DNA from: SZAS-103 sp038316385
GTDB lineage: Bacteria > Pseudomonadota > Gammaproteobacteria > Xanthomonadales > Xanthomonadaceae
Length of the DNA: 64,000 bases
Reading direction: 5' to 3'
Assembly: GCA_038316385.1 (NCBI GenBank)
Contig: JBBQAN010000004.1
Coordinates: forward strand, 1-64,000
Below are positions 43,945 through 52,331 of this stretch, piece by piece. Both the position numbers and the translations under genes were made by a program. Below the pieces are notes generated by a model. It worked only from the letters and a program-made list of their open reading frames with translations. It was not told where the DNA came from and did no database searches. Every line of letters starts with the position of its first letter. Within the stretch, counting starts at the first letter, position 1.

Positions 43945-45108
43945 TCAGGCGAGGGCCGCATCAAGTTCGGCACGCAAATCTGCTACATCCTCCACGCCCA
44001 CCGACAGTCGCACGAGATTGTCGTGGATGCCCAGCGCAGCGCGGCGCTCGGCTGGCACCGAGGCGTGGGTCATGATCGCCGGATGGTTGATCAGGCTCTC
44101 GACGCCGCCGAGCGATTCGGCGAGGCCGAACAGTTTGCAGCGTTCCATCATCCGACGCGTTGCCGGCAGGCCGCCGCGTATGTAGATCGAGATCAAGCCA
44201 CCGAAGCCGTCCATCTGCCGCTTTGCCAGTTCGTGCTGCGGATGCGAGGGCAGGCCCGGATAGATCACCTTCTCGACCGCCGGGTGCGTGTCAAGCCACT
44301 GCGCCAGTTCCATCGCGTTCGCGCAATGTGCACGCATGCGCAGGTGCAGGGTTTTCAAACCGCGCAACGCGAGGAAGCTGTCGAATGGGCCCTGAATTCC
44401 GCCGATGGCGTTTTGCAGAAAGGTCATCTGCTCGGCGATTTCGGCATTGTCGCCGACAATCGCAACGCCGCCGACCATGTCGGAATGGCCATTGAGGTAT
44501 TTCGTCGCCGAGTGCATCACGATGTCCGCGCCAAATTCCAGAGGACGTTGCAGCATCGGCGAGCAGAACGTGTTGTCGACAACGAGGATCAAGCCATGTT
44601 GTTTCGCGAACACGCCGAGCTTTGCGAGATCGACCACTTTCAGCATCGGATTGGTCGGCGTCTCGGCCCAGATCATCTTCGTGTTCGGTTTGATCGCGGC
44701 GGCCAGCGCAGCTTCGTCATTGAGATCGACGAAACTGAAATCCAGCCCGGCCGAACGCCGGCGCACGCGCTCAAACAAGCGGTAGGTGCCGCCGTACACA
44801 TCGTCCATCACGATCACGTGGCTCCCGCTATCGAGCAGCTCGAGGATCGTGGATGTAGCAGCCAAGCCAGACGCGAATGCAAACCCGCGCGTGCCGCCTT
44901 CAAGGTCGGCGATGCAACGTTCCCAGGCGAAGCGCGTCGGATTGTGCGAGCGCGTGTACTCGAAACCCTGATGCACGCCGGGGCTTGACTGCACGTAGGT
45001 CGAGGTCGCGTAGATCGGCGTCATGATCGCGCCGGTGGATGGGTCGGGTGACTGGCCGGCGTGGATTGCACGGGTGCCGAGGCCTTGCGAGGAATCCGAC
45101 TTGGTCAT
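43945..45108 (-). CDS. metB: Cystathionine gamma-synthase/gamma-lyase-type PLP enzyme
   Basis: 387 aa Cys/Met-metabolism PLP enzyme. The Schiff-base lysine is K203 (HSATKYLNGHSDMVGG). YTRSHNPTRFAWERCIADLEGG, FASGLAATSTIL and ETPTNPMLKVVD are typical. Pairing with cbs just upstream on the same strand favours a gamma-lyase role in reverse transsulfuration, although xanthomonad homologues are usually named metB. In Xanthomonas this gene marks one border of the variable LPS locus. Confidence 0.93.
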   Translation of the reverse strand: MTKSDSSQGLGTRAIHAGQSPDPSTGAIMTPIYATSTYVQSSPGVHQGFEYTRSHNPTRFAWERCIADLEGGTRGFAFASGLAATSTILELLDSGSHVIVMDDVYGGTYRLFERVRRRSAGLDFSFVDLNDEAALAAAIKPNTKMIWAETPTNPMLKVVDLAKLGVFAKQHGLILVVDNTFCSPMLQRPLEFGADIVMHSATKYLNGHSDMVGGVAIVGDNAEIAEQMTFLQNAIGGIQGPFDSFLALRGLKTLHLRMRAHCANAMELAQWLDTHPAVEKVIYPGLPSHPQHELAKRQMDGFGGLISIYIRGGLPATRRMMERCKLFGLAESLGGVESLINHPAIMTHASVPAERRAALGIHDNLVRLSVGVEDVADLRAELDAALA

Positions 45109-45198
45109 GGAGATGATGCTCTTGTTGAAAGTGCGACAAGGATGTCGCTCGAGGTTTGCGATCGAGGAACATCGCTGAAATAAAATCGACCGCTGAAA

Positions 45199-46569
45199 CT
45201 ACGCCACACGTCGGCGCAGATAATTCAGCAGATCGATCCGTGTGATCAAACCCAGGAAACGCTCGCCGTCCTTGACGATCGCGACTTGGCCGCGATCGAA
45301 CACCGGCAGCAGTGCTTCGATCGGCGATTTCACGTCGAGCACGTCCAGCTTGGTGACCATCGCCGTCGATACCGGATCGCGGAAACGCAATTCGTCGCCA
45401 TACACATGCAGCAGCACATCGGACTCGTCGAGGATGCCGACCAGTTCCTCGTCTTCCATGACCGGCAGCTGCGAGATTTCGTACAATTTCATGCGCTGGT
45501 ATGCGGTCACCAGAAGATCGTTCGGGCCGATCACCACGGTGTCGCGCTGCGCGTACGGGCGCAGAATCAGGTCGCGGAGGTCGCCGCTGGGTTCGCGCTC
45601 GAGGAAGCCGTTGTCGAGCATCCAGTAATCGTTGTACATCTTCGACAGATACTTGTTGCCGGTATCGCAGACGAACATCACAACGCGCTTGGGCGTGGTC
45701 TGTTCGCGACAGTATTTCAGCGCCGCGGTCAACAAGGTTCCGGTCGAGGAGCCGCCGAGGATGCCTTCCTTCGCGAGCAGTTCGCGGCCGGCGAGGAAGC
45801 TTTCCTTGTCGGTGACTGCGTAGGCTTTTTTCACCCGCGAGAAATCGGAAATCGACGGCAGGAAATCTTCGCCGATGCCCTCGACCATCCAGCTCGCCGA
45901 TTTTTCGCTGAGCGTGCCTTCATTGATGTATTCGGCGAGGATCGATCCGACCGGATCGGCAAGGATCAGCTCGACATGCGGCGCGGCCTTTGCGAAGAAA
46001 CGCGACAATCCGGTCATCGTGCCCGAGCTGCCGCAACCGAACACGATCGCGTCCATCTGGCCTTCCATCTGCCGCCAGATTTCCGGGCCGGTGACTTCTT
46101 CGTGCGCTCGCGTATTGTCGGGATTGCCGAACTGGTTGATGAAGTACGCACCGGGAATATCGCTCGCGATCTTCTCTGCCAGATCCTGGTAGTACGCGGG
46201 ATGGCCCTTGGCGACGTCCGAACGCGTGAGGATGACCTCGGCGCCCATCGCCTTGAGATTGAAGATCTTCTCGCGGCTCATCTTGTCTGGCACCACCAGC
46301 ACGAGCCGGTAACCTTTCTGTTGCGCGACCAGCGCGAGCCCGATGCCGGTGTTGCCAGCAGTGCCTTCGACCAAGGTATCGCCCGGTTTGATGTCGCCAC
46401 GTTGCTCGGCCGCTTCAATCATTGACCGGCCGATGCGGTCCTTGATCGAGCCACCGGGATTCTGCGATTCAAGCTTGAGGAACAGCTCGCAGCACCCGGT
46501 ATCGAGATTGCGCGCCCGCACGATGGGCGTTTCGCCAATGAGTTCGAGGACGCTGTCGTGGATCGTCAT
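45199..46569 (-). CDS. cbs: Cystathionine beta-synthase with CBS domain pair
   Basis: 456 aa. The fold type II PLP core has lysine K43 (NPGGSIKDRIG), TAGNTGIGLALVAQQKGY, and the phosphate loop GCGSSGTMTG. The C-terminal ~120 residues make two CBS motifs (LYEISQLPVMEDEELVGILDESDVLLHV and GQVAIVKDGERFLGLITRIDLLNYL). It joins serine and homocysteine to cystathionine. It is transcribed ahead of the metB-like gene. The haem-binding N-terminal extension of the mammalian enzyme is absent. Confidence 0.95.
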   Translation of the reverse strand: MTIHDSVLELIGETPIVRARNLDTGCCELFLKLESQNPGGSIKDRIGRSMIEAAEQRGDIKPGDTLVEGTAGNTGIGLALVAQQKGYRLVLVVPDKMSREKIFNLKAMGAEVILTRSDVAKGHPAYYQDLAEKIASDIPGAYFINQFGNPDNTRAHEEVTGPEIWRQMEGQMDAIVFGCGSSGTMTGLSRFFAKAAPHVELILADPVGSILAEYINEGTLSEKSASWMVEGIGEDFLPSISDFSRVKKAYAVTDKESFLAGRELLAKEGILGGSSTGTLLTAALKYCREQTTPKRVVMFVCDTGNKYLSKMYNDYWMLDNGFLEREPSGDLRDLILRPYAQRDTVVIGPNDLLVTAYQRMKLYEISQLPVMEDEELVGILDESDVLLHVYGDELRFRDPVSTAMVTKLDVLDVKSPIEALLPVFDRGQVAIVKDGERFLGLITRIDLLNYLRRRVA

Positions 46570-46938
46570 GGCGAAGCGGCGCGGGGGCCGCGTTGGGCCG
46601 GATAGAGCATTCTAACAGGCAGCACGCCGGGCAATTTGGCCGCCGTCAGAAACATCGCTCGCGATGCCAGCGCCATGCCGAAGCGATGCTGTCTTCGATC
46701 TGTGTGCGCTGTGGCTGCCATCCGAGTTCCGTCCGCGCTGCCATCCGCGGCGCTAACGCCCGCATGGGCGACGACGGATTCTAACAGCGCGAAATACAAT
46801 CGAGGAATTGGCGGAGCAGCGGCGAACAATCCGCTGAAGTAAAGCGATCACCCACCAAGAATAGTGCAACGCCGGAAACAAGAAGCGGGCGACGGCAACC
46901 GACGAGGATCGCTGCCGCCGCCCGCAGGGTCGATCGGG
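46570..46938. other. Intergenic region upstream of cbs and downstream of the DUF465 gene
   Basis: 369 bp with no credible coding sequence. The ten-base word ATTCTAACAG occurs twice (46609-46618 and 46778-46787); on the minus strand each reads TTAGAAT, a plausible -10 element, and the nearer one is well placed for cbs with TTGCCC upstream. The far end holds the terminator described separately. Confidence 0.4.
46885..46925 (-). terminator. Terminator after the DUF465 gene
   Basis: A thirteen-base-pair hairpin with one mismatch (GCGGGCGACGGCA against TGCCGCCGCCCGC) followed on the minus strand by a T-rich stretch, TTCTTGTTTCC. It lies 14 bp beyond the stop codon. Confidence 0.65.
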
Positions 46939-47160
46939 CTAATGGGTCCGCTTGACTTCGAACAAATGGGTGAGCCGATCCTTTGCGTGCAGTTTTTCGC
47001 GCTTCATCTGCGCAAGGGTGGTGTCATCGAGCGGCAGCACGCCGAGTTCGGCGTCGAGAACCTGTTTGTCCAACTCTCGATGGCGATGGTAGAGCTGGCG
47101 GAACTCGATATCGGATTTCAGCAGTACGTCCAGCTCATCGCGCGATTGACCTTCAAACAT
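46939..47160 (-). CDS. DUF465 (YdcH-like) small protein
   Basis: 73 aa, entirely helical and charged. FRQLYHRHRELDKQVLDAE followed by L.QMKREKLHAKDRL is the DUF465/YdcH pattern, an antiparallel helical hairpin of unknown function. A consensus ribosome-binding site AAGGAGGT lies eight bases before the ATG, so it is probably well expressed. It is monocistronic, with its own terminator. Confidence 0.88.
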   Translation of the reverse strand: MFEGQSRDELDVLLKSDIEFRQLYHRHRELDKQVLDAELGVLPLDDTTLAQMKREKLHAKDRLTHLFEVKRTH

Positions 47161-47220
47161 GGCGCTTGACCTCCTTCTGCGTCGGGAAACCTGTTTCGGA
47201 AAACCAGTGTGCGTATATGC

Positions 47221-47253
47221 GAACGCCCCGTTCAGTCACGAAGCGGGGCGTTC
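47221..47253. terminator. Perfect ten-base-pair hairpin
   Basis: GAACGCCCCG and CGGGGCGTTC enclose a 13-base loop. No long T run follows on either strand. It lies 60 bp upstream of the DUF465 gene, so it may terminate read-through from the OmpA-like operon. Confidence 0.5.
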
Positions 47254-47467
47254 GGGTTTGCAGTTCGGTGTAGCAGGCGAAACATCTTCAGGGGCCGGGG
47301 GCCTGCGCCGCACGCCTGGATGTTCCAGACTGGGCGCTGCTCCTGCACTTCGACTGCACTCATGGGCTTGATCCGCTGATCCATGCATGGCGGTACGCAT
47401 GGGGATATGACGCTACTCCTGCGCAAGCCACCCCGCAAGCCATCCGATAAGCCCTTGAATGGATGGG

Positions 47468-47489
47468 CGACGGCGTCTCATCGCCGTCG
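47468..47489. terminator. Eight-base-pair hairpin downstream of the OmpA-like gene
   Basis: CGACGGCG-tctcat-CGCCGTCG, about 50 bp beyond the stop of the OmpA-like gene on the minus strand. No clear T run follows, so termination efficiency is uncertain. Confidence 0.4.
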
Positions 47490-47541
47490 ATACGAAACCG
47501 AAAAACAAGACGTCGCACAACGTAACATGTTGATATTTTGA

Positions 47542-48528
47542 CTAATTATTGCCACGCAACAAAATCACTTCGACGCGACGATTGCGCTCCCGGCCTGACC
47601 CAGTCGCATTCGATGCGATCGGTTGTTCGCCGCCCAAGCCGACCGAATGAATCTGAGTGGCGGCCACACCTGCGGCGCGCAGCAGGTTCATGACAGCATC
47701 GGCGCGCTGTTGCGAGAGCATGAGGTTGGTCTGCGGATTCCCTTGTGTATCGGTATGGCCTTCAATCCGGATCGCCGCCGCCGGGCTGGCTCGCACGAAT
47801 GCGATCAGCACCTTGACCCGGGCTTGGGTGGACGCGTCCTTGCGCAGGGTGGCCATGCCCGGGGCAAATGCGGCGCCGGACAGGATCATGGAAGGTCCGC
47901 GCGGCTCACGAGTGGCCGTAGATGGGGTCTTGGCGATGGGGGCAGCGCTGGTCAAGGCTGCCTCCTGTTGTGCGAGCGCAGCCTCTTTTGCACGCGCCTC
48001 AGCCAGCGTTCGTGCCTGATCGGATTCGTCGCTGGCGATGCCTGCTACCTGTTGCGCCTGTGCCTGACGCTCCGCATCGGCACGCTGAGCCTCTTCCTCG
48101 CGTGCGGTGTTCTGCAACCGCAGGCGCTCGGCTTCCTGCCGCGCCTGCTCGGCGTCACGACGGCTGGCTTCAAGCAGAATGCGATCGTGTTCGCGGTCGA
48201 GTTGGTCAATCTGGTGCTCGGCCAAGTCGGCCTGTGCGGCGAACTGCGCGGCGGCGACCCGGCGTTCGGCGATGTACAGCGCATGCGGGCGATCCCTTGA
48301 ACGCGGGCTGGTTTGCGCGAGCGCATCGAGCGCTTGCTGCGCCCTCATCCGGTCGGCAGCGCCGAGCTGGCCCAGCGATGGATCGGAATTGAGTTGCGCG
48401 AGATCAGCCGACAGCCGCTGCAAGTCCGGATCCCTGGCCGGTTCGGCGGCAAATGCAGGCGCGACCATCAGCAGCACGCACACGACGGTTGCGCAGCGGG
48501 CGATTGCAGAGCTCTGGAAGCGGCTCAT
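47542..48528 (-). CDS. OmpA-family periplasmic/outer-membrane protein
   Basis: 328 aa. A signal peptide (cleaved near PAFAAEP) is followed by a long helical, Ala/Gln/Arg/Glu-rich coiled-coil region (about 70-190). A C-terminal OmpA peptidoglycan-binding domain (about 215-328) shows IRIEGHTDTQGNPQTNLMLSQQRADAVMNLLRAAGV and GSGRERNRRVEVIL. No beta-barrel is present. Its ATG overlaps the stop of the upstream DUF4398 lipoprotein gene by four bases. The pair is probably a cell-envelope tether; the exact role is unknown. Confidence 0.9.
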   Translation of the reverse strand: MSRFQSSAIARCATVVCVLLMVAPAFAAEPARDPDLQRLSADLAQLNSDPSLGQLGAADRMRAQQALDALAQTSPRSRDRPHALYIAERRVAAAQFAAQADLAEHQIDQLDREHDRILLEASRRDAEQARQEAERLRLQNTAREEEAQRADAERQAQAQQVAGIASDESDQARTLAEARAKEAALAQQEAALTSAAPIAKTPSTATREPRGPSMILSGAAFAPGMATLRKDASTQARVKVLIAFVRASPAAAIRIEGHTDTQGNPQTNLMLSQQRADAVMNLLRAAGVAATQIHSVGLGGEQPIASNATGSGRERNRRVEVILLRGNN

Positions 48529-48932
48529 TTCAGCGGCTCCTGATTGAGCAGGCGACGGCGCAAGGTTTCGTTATCCTCGGTCTTGGCTGCAACTGCTGAC
48601 TGGGCCGCCATTGCGCGGCCTTTGGCGCTGGCGAGATCGGCATCGGCCTGCGCAGTGGCCGCAAGCGTTTGCGCCTTCTCGTAATCCTGTCGTTTCATCG
48701 CAGCCCGGGCCATGGCCATCTCGCTGTGAGCCGACGCCAATTCCGCTGCAGCATACTTCTGACCGTCTTCATCCGCGACCCTGATGGAGGAATCGGCGGC
48801 AGCGATTTGCGCGAAGGGTGGAGAGGTCGTCGCGCAGCCAGCCAGTTCCAGAAGGGCGATGCCGGTGGCGAGCAATCCAAGCAAACGGATCGCAGCAGCG
48901 GTACGATAGATTTTTGGTCGCGATGGTGTCAT
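48525..48932 (-). CDS. DUF4398 lipoprotein
   Basis: 135 aa. The lipoprotein signal ends in LAGC (Cys about 34). The mature part is a single helical domain rich in Ala, with DSSIRVADEDGQKYAAAELASAHSEMAMARAAMKRQDYEKAQTLAATAQADADLASAKG, the DUF4398 pattern. ATG 48932 has GGA eight bases ahead. It forms a two-gene operon with the OmpA-like protein, a combination seen in other proteobacteria, and is divergent from pilU. Confidence 0.88.
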   Translation of the reverse strand: MTPSRPKIYRTAAAIRLLGLLATGIALLELAGCATTSPPFAQIAAADSSIRVADEDGQKYAAAELASAHSEMAMARAAMKRQDYEKAQTLAATAQADADLASAKGRAMAAQSAVAAKTEDNETLRRRLLNQEPLK

Positions 48933-49026
48933 AAGAAAATCCAAGGGACAGGGGCCGACGCGGCCATTGTCCGAGGCCGCCCGCGTGCTTGCAACGAGTG
49001 CGCATTCCGTACTGGGGAACGACAAG

Positions 49027-50160
49027 ATGGACATCGAATACTTCCTGAAGCTGATGGCCGAGAAGAATGCCTCGGATCTGTTCCTGACCACCGGCGCGCC
49101 GGTGAACATGAAGGTCGAGGGCAAACTGTACGCCCTTGGCAACACCGGCTTGCCGCCCGGCCTGGTCAAAAAGATCGCCTATTCGCTGATGGACGAGTCG
49201 CAGGTGCCGATTTTCGAACGCGATCTGGAAATGAACATGGCGATCTCGGTCACCGATGCCGGCCGCTTTCGCGTCAACGTATTCAAGCAGCGCGGCGAAA
49301 CCGGAATGGTGATCCGCGCGATCAAGAGCGACATCCCGAGTATCGAAGACCTCAAGCTACCCGTGATCCTCAAGGACATCGTGATGGAACCGCGCGGCCT
49401 CGTGCTGCTGGTCGGTTCCACCGGTTCCGGCAAGTCCACCACGCTGGCCTCGATGATCGATCACCGCAACACCAACACCACCGGCCACATCCTCACCATC
49501 GAGGATCCGATCGAGTTCCTGCATCGGCACAAGAAATCCATCGTCAATCAGCGCGAGGTCGGTCTGGACACGCACGCCTTCCACAATGCGCTCAAGAACG
49601 CGATGCGCGAAGCGCCCGACCTGATCCTGATCGGCGAAATCCTCGATGCCACCACGATGGAAGCGGCGATCGCGTTCGCTGAAACAGGTCACCTGTGCCT
49701 TGCGACGCTGCATTCGAACAACGCCGACCAGACGCTCGAACGCATCCTTAATTTCTTTCCGGAATCGGCGCACAAGAACATCCTCATGAACCTTGCGCTG
49801 AACCTCAAGGCGGTGATCAGCCAACGCCTGGTGATCGGCGTTGATGGCAAACGCATCCCGGCCAGCGAGATCCTGATCAACACACCGGTGATCCGCGACC
49901 TGATTCGCCGCGGCGAAGTGCACGAGGTCAAGCAGGCGATGGAAGAATCGCTGCAGGAAGGCATGCACAGCTTCGACCAGTCGCTGTATCGGCTGTTCAA
50001 GGAAGGCAAGGCCGATCTGGAAGAGGTGTTGCGCAAGGCCGATTCGCGCGACGGACTCGCGCTGAAGATCCGCTTGTCCGATGGCGCATCGGGCGAACAC
50101 GATCCGTACGCGGAGGTTTTCAGCGCCCAACCCAGCATCATCCAGGGCGGCGCATACTGA
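49027..50160 (+). CDS. pilU: Type IV pilus twitching ATPase PilU
   Basis: 377 aa secretion-superfamily ATPase that assists PilT in pilus retraction. The N-terminal domain begins MDIEYFLKLMAEKNASDLFLTTGAPVNMKVEG. Walker A is GSTGSGKSTT, the Asp box is ILTIEDPIEF, and the His box is TGHLCLATLHSNNADQTLERI. The acidic C-terminal tail beyond the core is typical of PilU rather than PilT. In Walker B (LILIGEILDATTMEA) leucine stands where PilT proteins usually have arginine (GEIRD). No pilT is adjacent in this window. Confidence 0.93.
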   Translation: MDIEYFLKLMAEKNASDLFLTTGAPVNMKVEGKLYALGNTGLPPGLVKKIAYSLMDESQVPIFERDLEMNMAISVTDAGRFRVNVFKQRGETGMVIRAIKSDIPSIEDLKLPVILKDIVMEPRGLVLLVGSTGSGKSTTLASMIDHRNTNTTGHILTIEDPIEFLHRHKKSIVNQREVGLDTHAFHNALKNAMREAPDLILIGEILDATTMEAAIAFAETGHLCLATLHSNNADQTLERILNFFPESAHKNILMNLALNLKAVISQRLVIGVDGKRIPASEILINTPVIRDLIRRGEVHEVKQAMEESLQEGMHSFDQSLYRLFKEGKADLEEVLRKADSRDGLALKIRLSDGASGEHDPYAEVFSAQPSIIQGGAY

Positions 50161-50223
50161 ATTTGAATCTATCCAGGTCGGGCGTGCGTTGTGCCAGCCC
50201 GCATCGTGCCCCACTGCAGGATC

Positions 50224-50892
50224 TCAGGCTGCAATCGGCGCGTCCGGCTGCAGTTCAGGGCGTGCGGCTTCGAATTCGGGCAATTTCATGCAGGCCGCGT
50301 AAATCCGGCGGACAGTCGGATAAGGTTCCATGTCGACGCTGAAACGGCGTCCGTTGTACACCTGCGGCACCAGGCAGCAATCCGCCATGCCTGGCCTCTC
50401 GCCGTCGCAGAAGGTGCCGGTGGACAGATGCTCGGCGAGCATCAATTCGACTGCGGCGAATCCTTCGCGCATCCAGTGGCGCACCCATTCCTCGCGTTCT
50501 GGCGCTGGCACGCTCCAGACGTTCTCGAAATGCTTAAGCACGCGCAGATTGTTCAGCGGATGCACGTCGCAGGCGATCGCCTGCGCGATCGCGCGGGCGC
50601 GGGCGCGATCGCGCGCTGTGGTCGGTAGCAACGGCGGATCGGGCCAGGTCTCGTCGAGGTACTCGATGATTGCAAGTGATTGCCGGAAGATGCGATGGCC
50701 GTGCTTCAGCGCCGGCACCAGCCCCTGCGGATGGATCGCGCGGTATTCGGGCTTGCGCTGCTGGCCGCCGCCTTCAAGCAGGTGGACCGGCACGATGTCG
50801 TAAGCCAGGTGCTTGAGGTTGAGCGCGATGCGCACGCGATAGGCCGCGCTCGAGCGCCAGTAGCTGTAAAGTTTGAGCTTGTCGTTGATCAT
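50224..50892 (-). CDS. maiA: Maleylacetoacetate isomerase
   Basis: 222 aa zeta-class glutathione transferase that isomerises maleylacetoacetate to fumarylacetoacetate. SYWRSSAAYRVRIALNLKHL carries the SSAAYRVR catalytic motif. NPQGLVPAL-like (HPQGLVPALKHG), QSLAIIEYLDE and the C-domain ACDVHPLNNLRVLKHF are conserved. GGAGG precedes ATG 50892. It follows fahA on the same strand with about 120 bp between, and together they complete the hpd-hmgA route found 44 kb away. Confidence 0.94.
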   Translation of the reverse strand: MINDKLKLYSYWRSSAAYRVRIALNLKHLAYDIVPVHLLEGGGQQRKPEYRAIHPQGLVPALKHGHRIFRQSLAIIEYLDETWPDPPLLPTTARDRARARAIAQAIACDVHPLNNLRVLKHFENVWSVPAPEREEWVRHWMREGFAAVELMLAEHLSTGTFCDGERPGMADCCLVPQVYNGRRFSVDMEPYPTVRRIYAACMKLPEFEAARPELQPDAPIAA

Positions 50893-51011
50893 CGCGCCTC
50901 CGACGGGCATGCGCGCCCGGCCTACGCAGGCTAGCCTTTGTCGTCGCGGATGAACAGCGCAGACCGCACGGGCCGACGCACGGCCGTCGGTACGCCGCTG
51001 GACGGAAGAGA

Positions 51012-51995
51012 TCAGCCGGTGTGGCGGATGGTTTGCTCGATCGCGCCGAACACGCTGTGGCCTGCGTGGTCAAGCATCTCGATTCGCACTACATCACCGA
51101 AAGCCATGAACGGCGTGATCGCAGCGCCCGTTTCCAGTGTTTCGACGGTGCGTTTCTCGGCGAAGCACGATGCTCCAAGCGACGTGTCCTGGTTGGCGAC
51201 GGTGCCCGAGCCGACGATCGTGCCTGCGCTCAGCGGTCGCGTCTTGGCGACATGCGCGATGAGCTGGGCGAAATCGAACTGCATGTCGATGCCGGCTTCC
51301 GGCGCACCGAACCACACACCGTTGACGTGGGTGAGCATCGGCAAATGCACCTTGTTGTCGCGCCACGCTTCACCAAGCTCATCCGGCGTGACGAACACCG
51401 GCGACAATGCCGAGCGCGGCTTGGATTGCACGAAGCCGAAGCCTTTCGCCAGTTCGCCCGGAATCAGGTTGCGCAACGAGACGTCGTTGACCAAGCCGAT
51501 GAGCTGGATATGTTGCGCGGCATGTTCGGGCGAAACCGAAACGGGCACGTCATCGGTGACGATCACGACTTCGGCTTCCAGATCAATGCCGTATGCCGCA
51601 TCGGCGACGAGCACCGGGTCGCGCGGGCCGTAGAAGCCGGCACTCACGGCTTGGTACATCAGCGGATCGGTGTAAAAACTCGCCGGCACCTCCGCTCCGC
51701 GCGCGCGGCGCACGCGTTCGACGTGCGGCAGGTACGCGCTGCCATCGACGAACTCGTAGGCGCGCGGCAAGGGTGCGGCGAGCTGCGCGACGTCAACATC
51801 GAATGCGCCATCGGCGTCACCGGCATTCAACCGTTCCGACAACGCATTCAAGCGCGGTGCGCTATTCGTCCAGTCTTCCAGAGCGTGTTGCAGCGTGTCC
51901 GCGATACCGGTGGCGTTTACCGCGCGCAACAAATCGCGCGAGACCACGATCAGCGTGCCATCGCGCCCGCCTTGCTTGAGAGATCCGAGTTTCAT
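51012..51995 (-). CDS. fahA: Fumarylacetoacetate hydrolase
   Basis: 327 aa. It splits fumarylacetoacetate to fumarate and acetoacetate. The FAH-domain metal site is seen in YGIDLEAEVVIVTDDVPVSV, and the C-terminal TIVGSGTVANQD is also conserved. The 120-residue N-terminal part (KLGSLKQGGRDGTLIVVSRDL) fits the bacterial two-domain type. ATG 51995 starts the conserved MKLGSL. It is first in the fahA-maiA pair, a likely operon. Confidence 0.94.
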   Translation of the reverse strand: MKLGSLKQGGRDGTLIVVSRDLLRAVNATGIADTLQHALEDWTNSAPRLNALSERLNAGDADGAFDVDVAQLAAPLPRAYEFVDGSAYLPHVERVRRARGAEVPASFYTDPLMYQAVSAGFYGPRDPVLVADAAYGIDLEAEVVIVTDDVPVSVSPEHAAQHIQLIGLVNDVSLRNLIPGELAKGFGFVQSKPRSALSPVFVTPDELGEAWRDNKVHLPMLTHVNGVWFGAPEAGIDMQFDFAQLIAHVAKTRPLSAGTIVGSGTVANQDTSLGASCFAEKRTVETLETGAAITPFMAFGDVVRIEMLDHAGHSVFGAIEQTIRHTG

Positions 51996-52180
51996 TGTTT
52001 CCAATCCGCGAAATGATGATGACGAATTGTACGCTGCGGTCCGCGAACGATTCGCGAATGCGATGCCGTGCGCGCTGGTTGCTCCTGCGTATCCGATCGC
52101 CATGCATGACGAAATGCCGAAAATGCAGAAGCAATTTTCAGCCTTGCCCGCGAAATTGGTGCATCGATGGTCGTCAACAA

Positions 52181-52204
52181 AAAGCCCGCCGATGGGCGGG
52201 CTTT
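52181..52204 (-). terminator. Terminator after tRNA-Gln
   Basis: A perfect ten-base-pair hairpin AAAGCCCGCC-gatg-GGCGGGCTTT, followed on the minus strand by a run of T. It lies 36 bp past the 3' end of the tRNA and can also serve the opposite strand. Confidence 0.85.
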
Positions 52205-52239
52205 CGTTGCCGGGTCGCTGGCTGGGTCGGATCTCTGGA

Positions 52240-52313
52240 TGGCAGCCCCGGATGGATTCGAACCACCGATGCCTGAGTCAGAGTCAGGTGCCTTACCGCT
52301 TGGCGACGGGGCT
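52240..52313 (-). tRNA. tRNA-Gln (anticodon CTG)
   Basis: 74 nt with encoded CCA. On the minus strand the acceptor is AGCCCCG with CGGGGCT, the D-arm GCCAAGCGGTAAGGC, the anticodon stem CCTGA/TCAGG around loop CTCTGAC (anticodon CTG, reading CAG), and the T-arm GGTGG-TTCGAAT-CCATC with one G-T pair. It lies 18 bp downstream of rpsI and is followed by a strong terminator, so it is probably processed from the rplM-rpsI transcript. Confidence 0.93.
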
Positions 52314-52331
52314 ATGGACTTTTTTAAAAAC

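Larger units (their letters stand above)
47161..47541. other. Intergenic region with two hairpins, no gene seen
   Basis: 381 bp between the DUF465 gene and the OmpA-like gene, both on the minus strand. It contains two strong inverted repeats (listed separately) and a T/A-rich end (AACATGTTGATATTTTGACTAATTATTG) directly before the OmpA-like stop. No open frame with family-like sequence was found. Confidence 0.5.

Noticed and set aside
46609..46787. ATTCTAACAG direct repeats as target-site duplication of a small element
   Set aside because: The 160 bp between them show no terminal inverted repeats or transposase; duplicated promoter -10 elements are the simpler reading.
46566..46829. An 87-codon frame upstream of cbs on the minus strand
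   Set aside because: No family resemblance, no ribosome-binding site, and it overlaps the likely cbs promoter.
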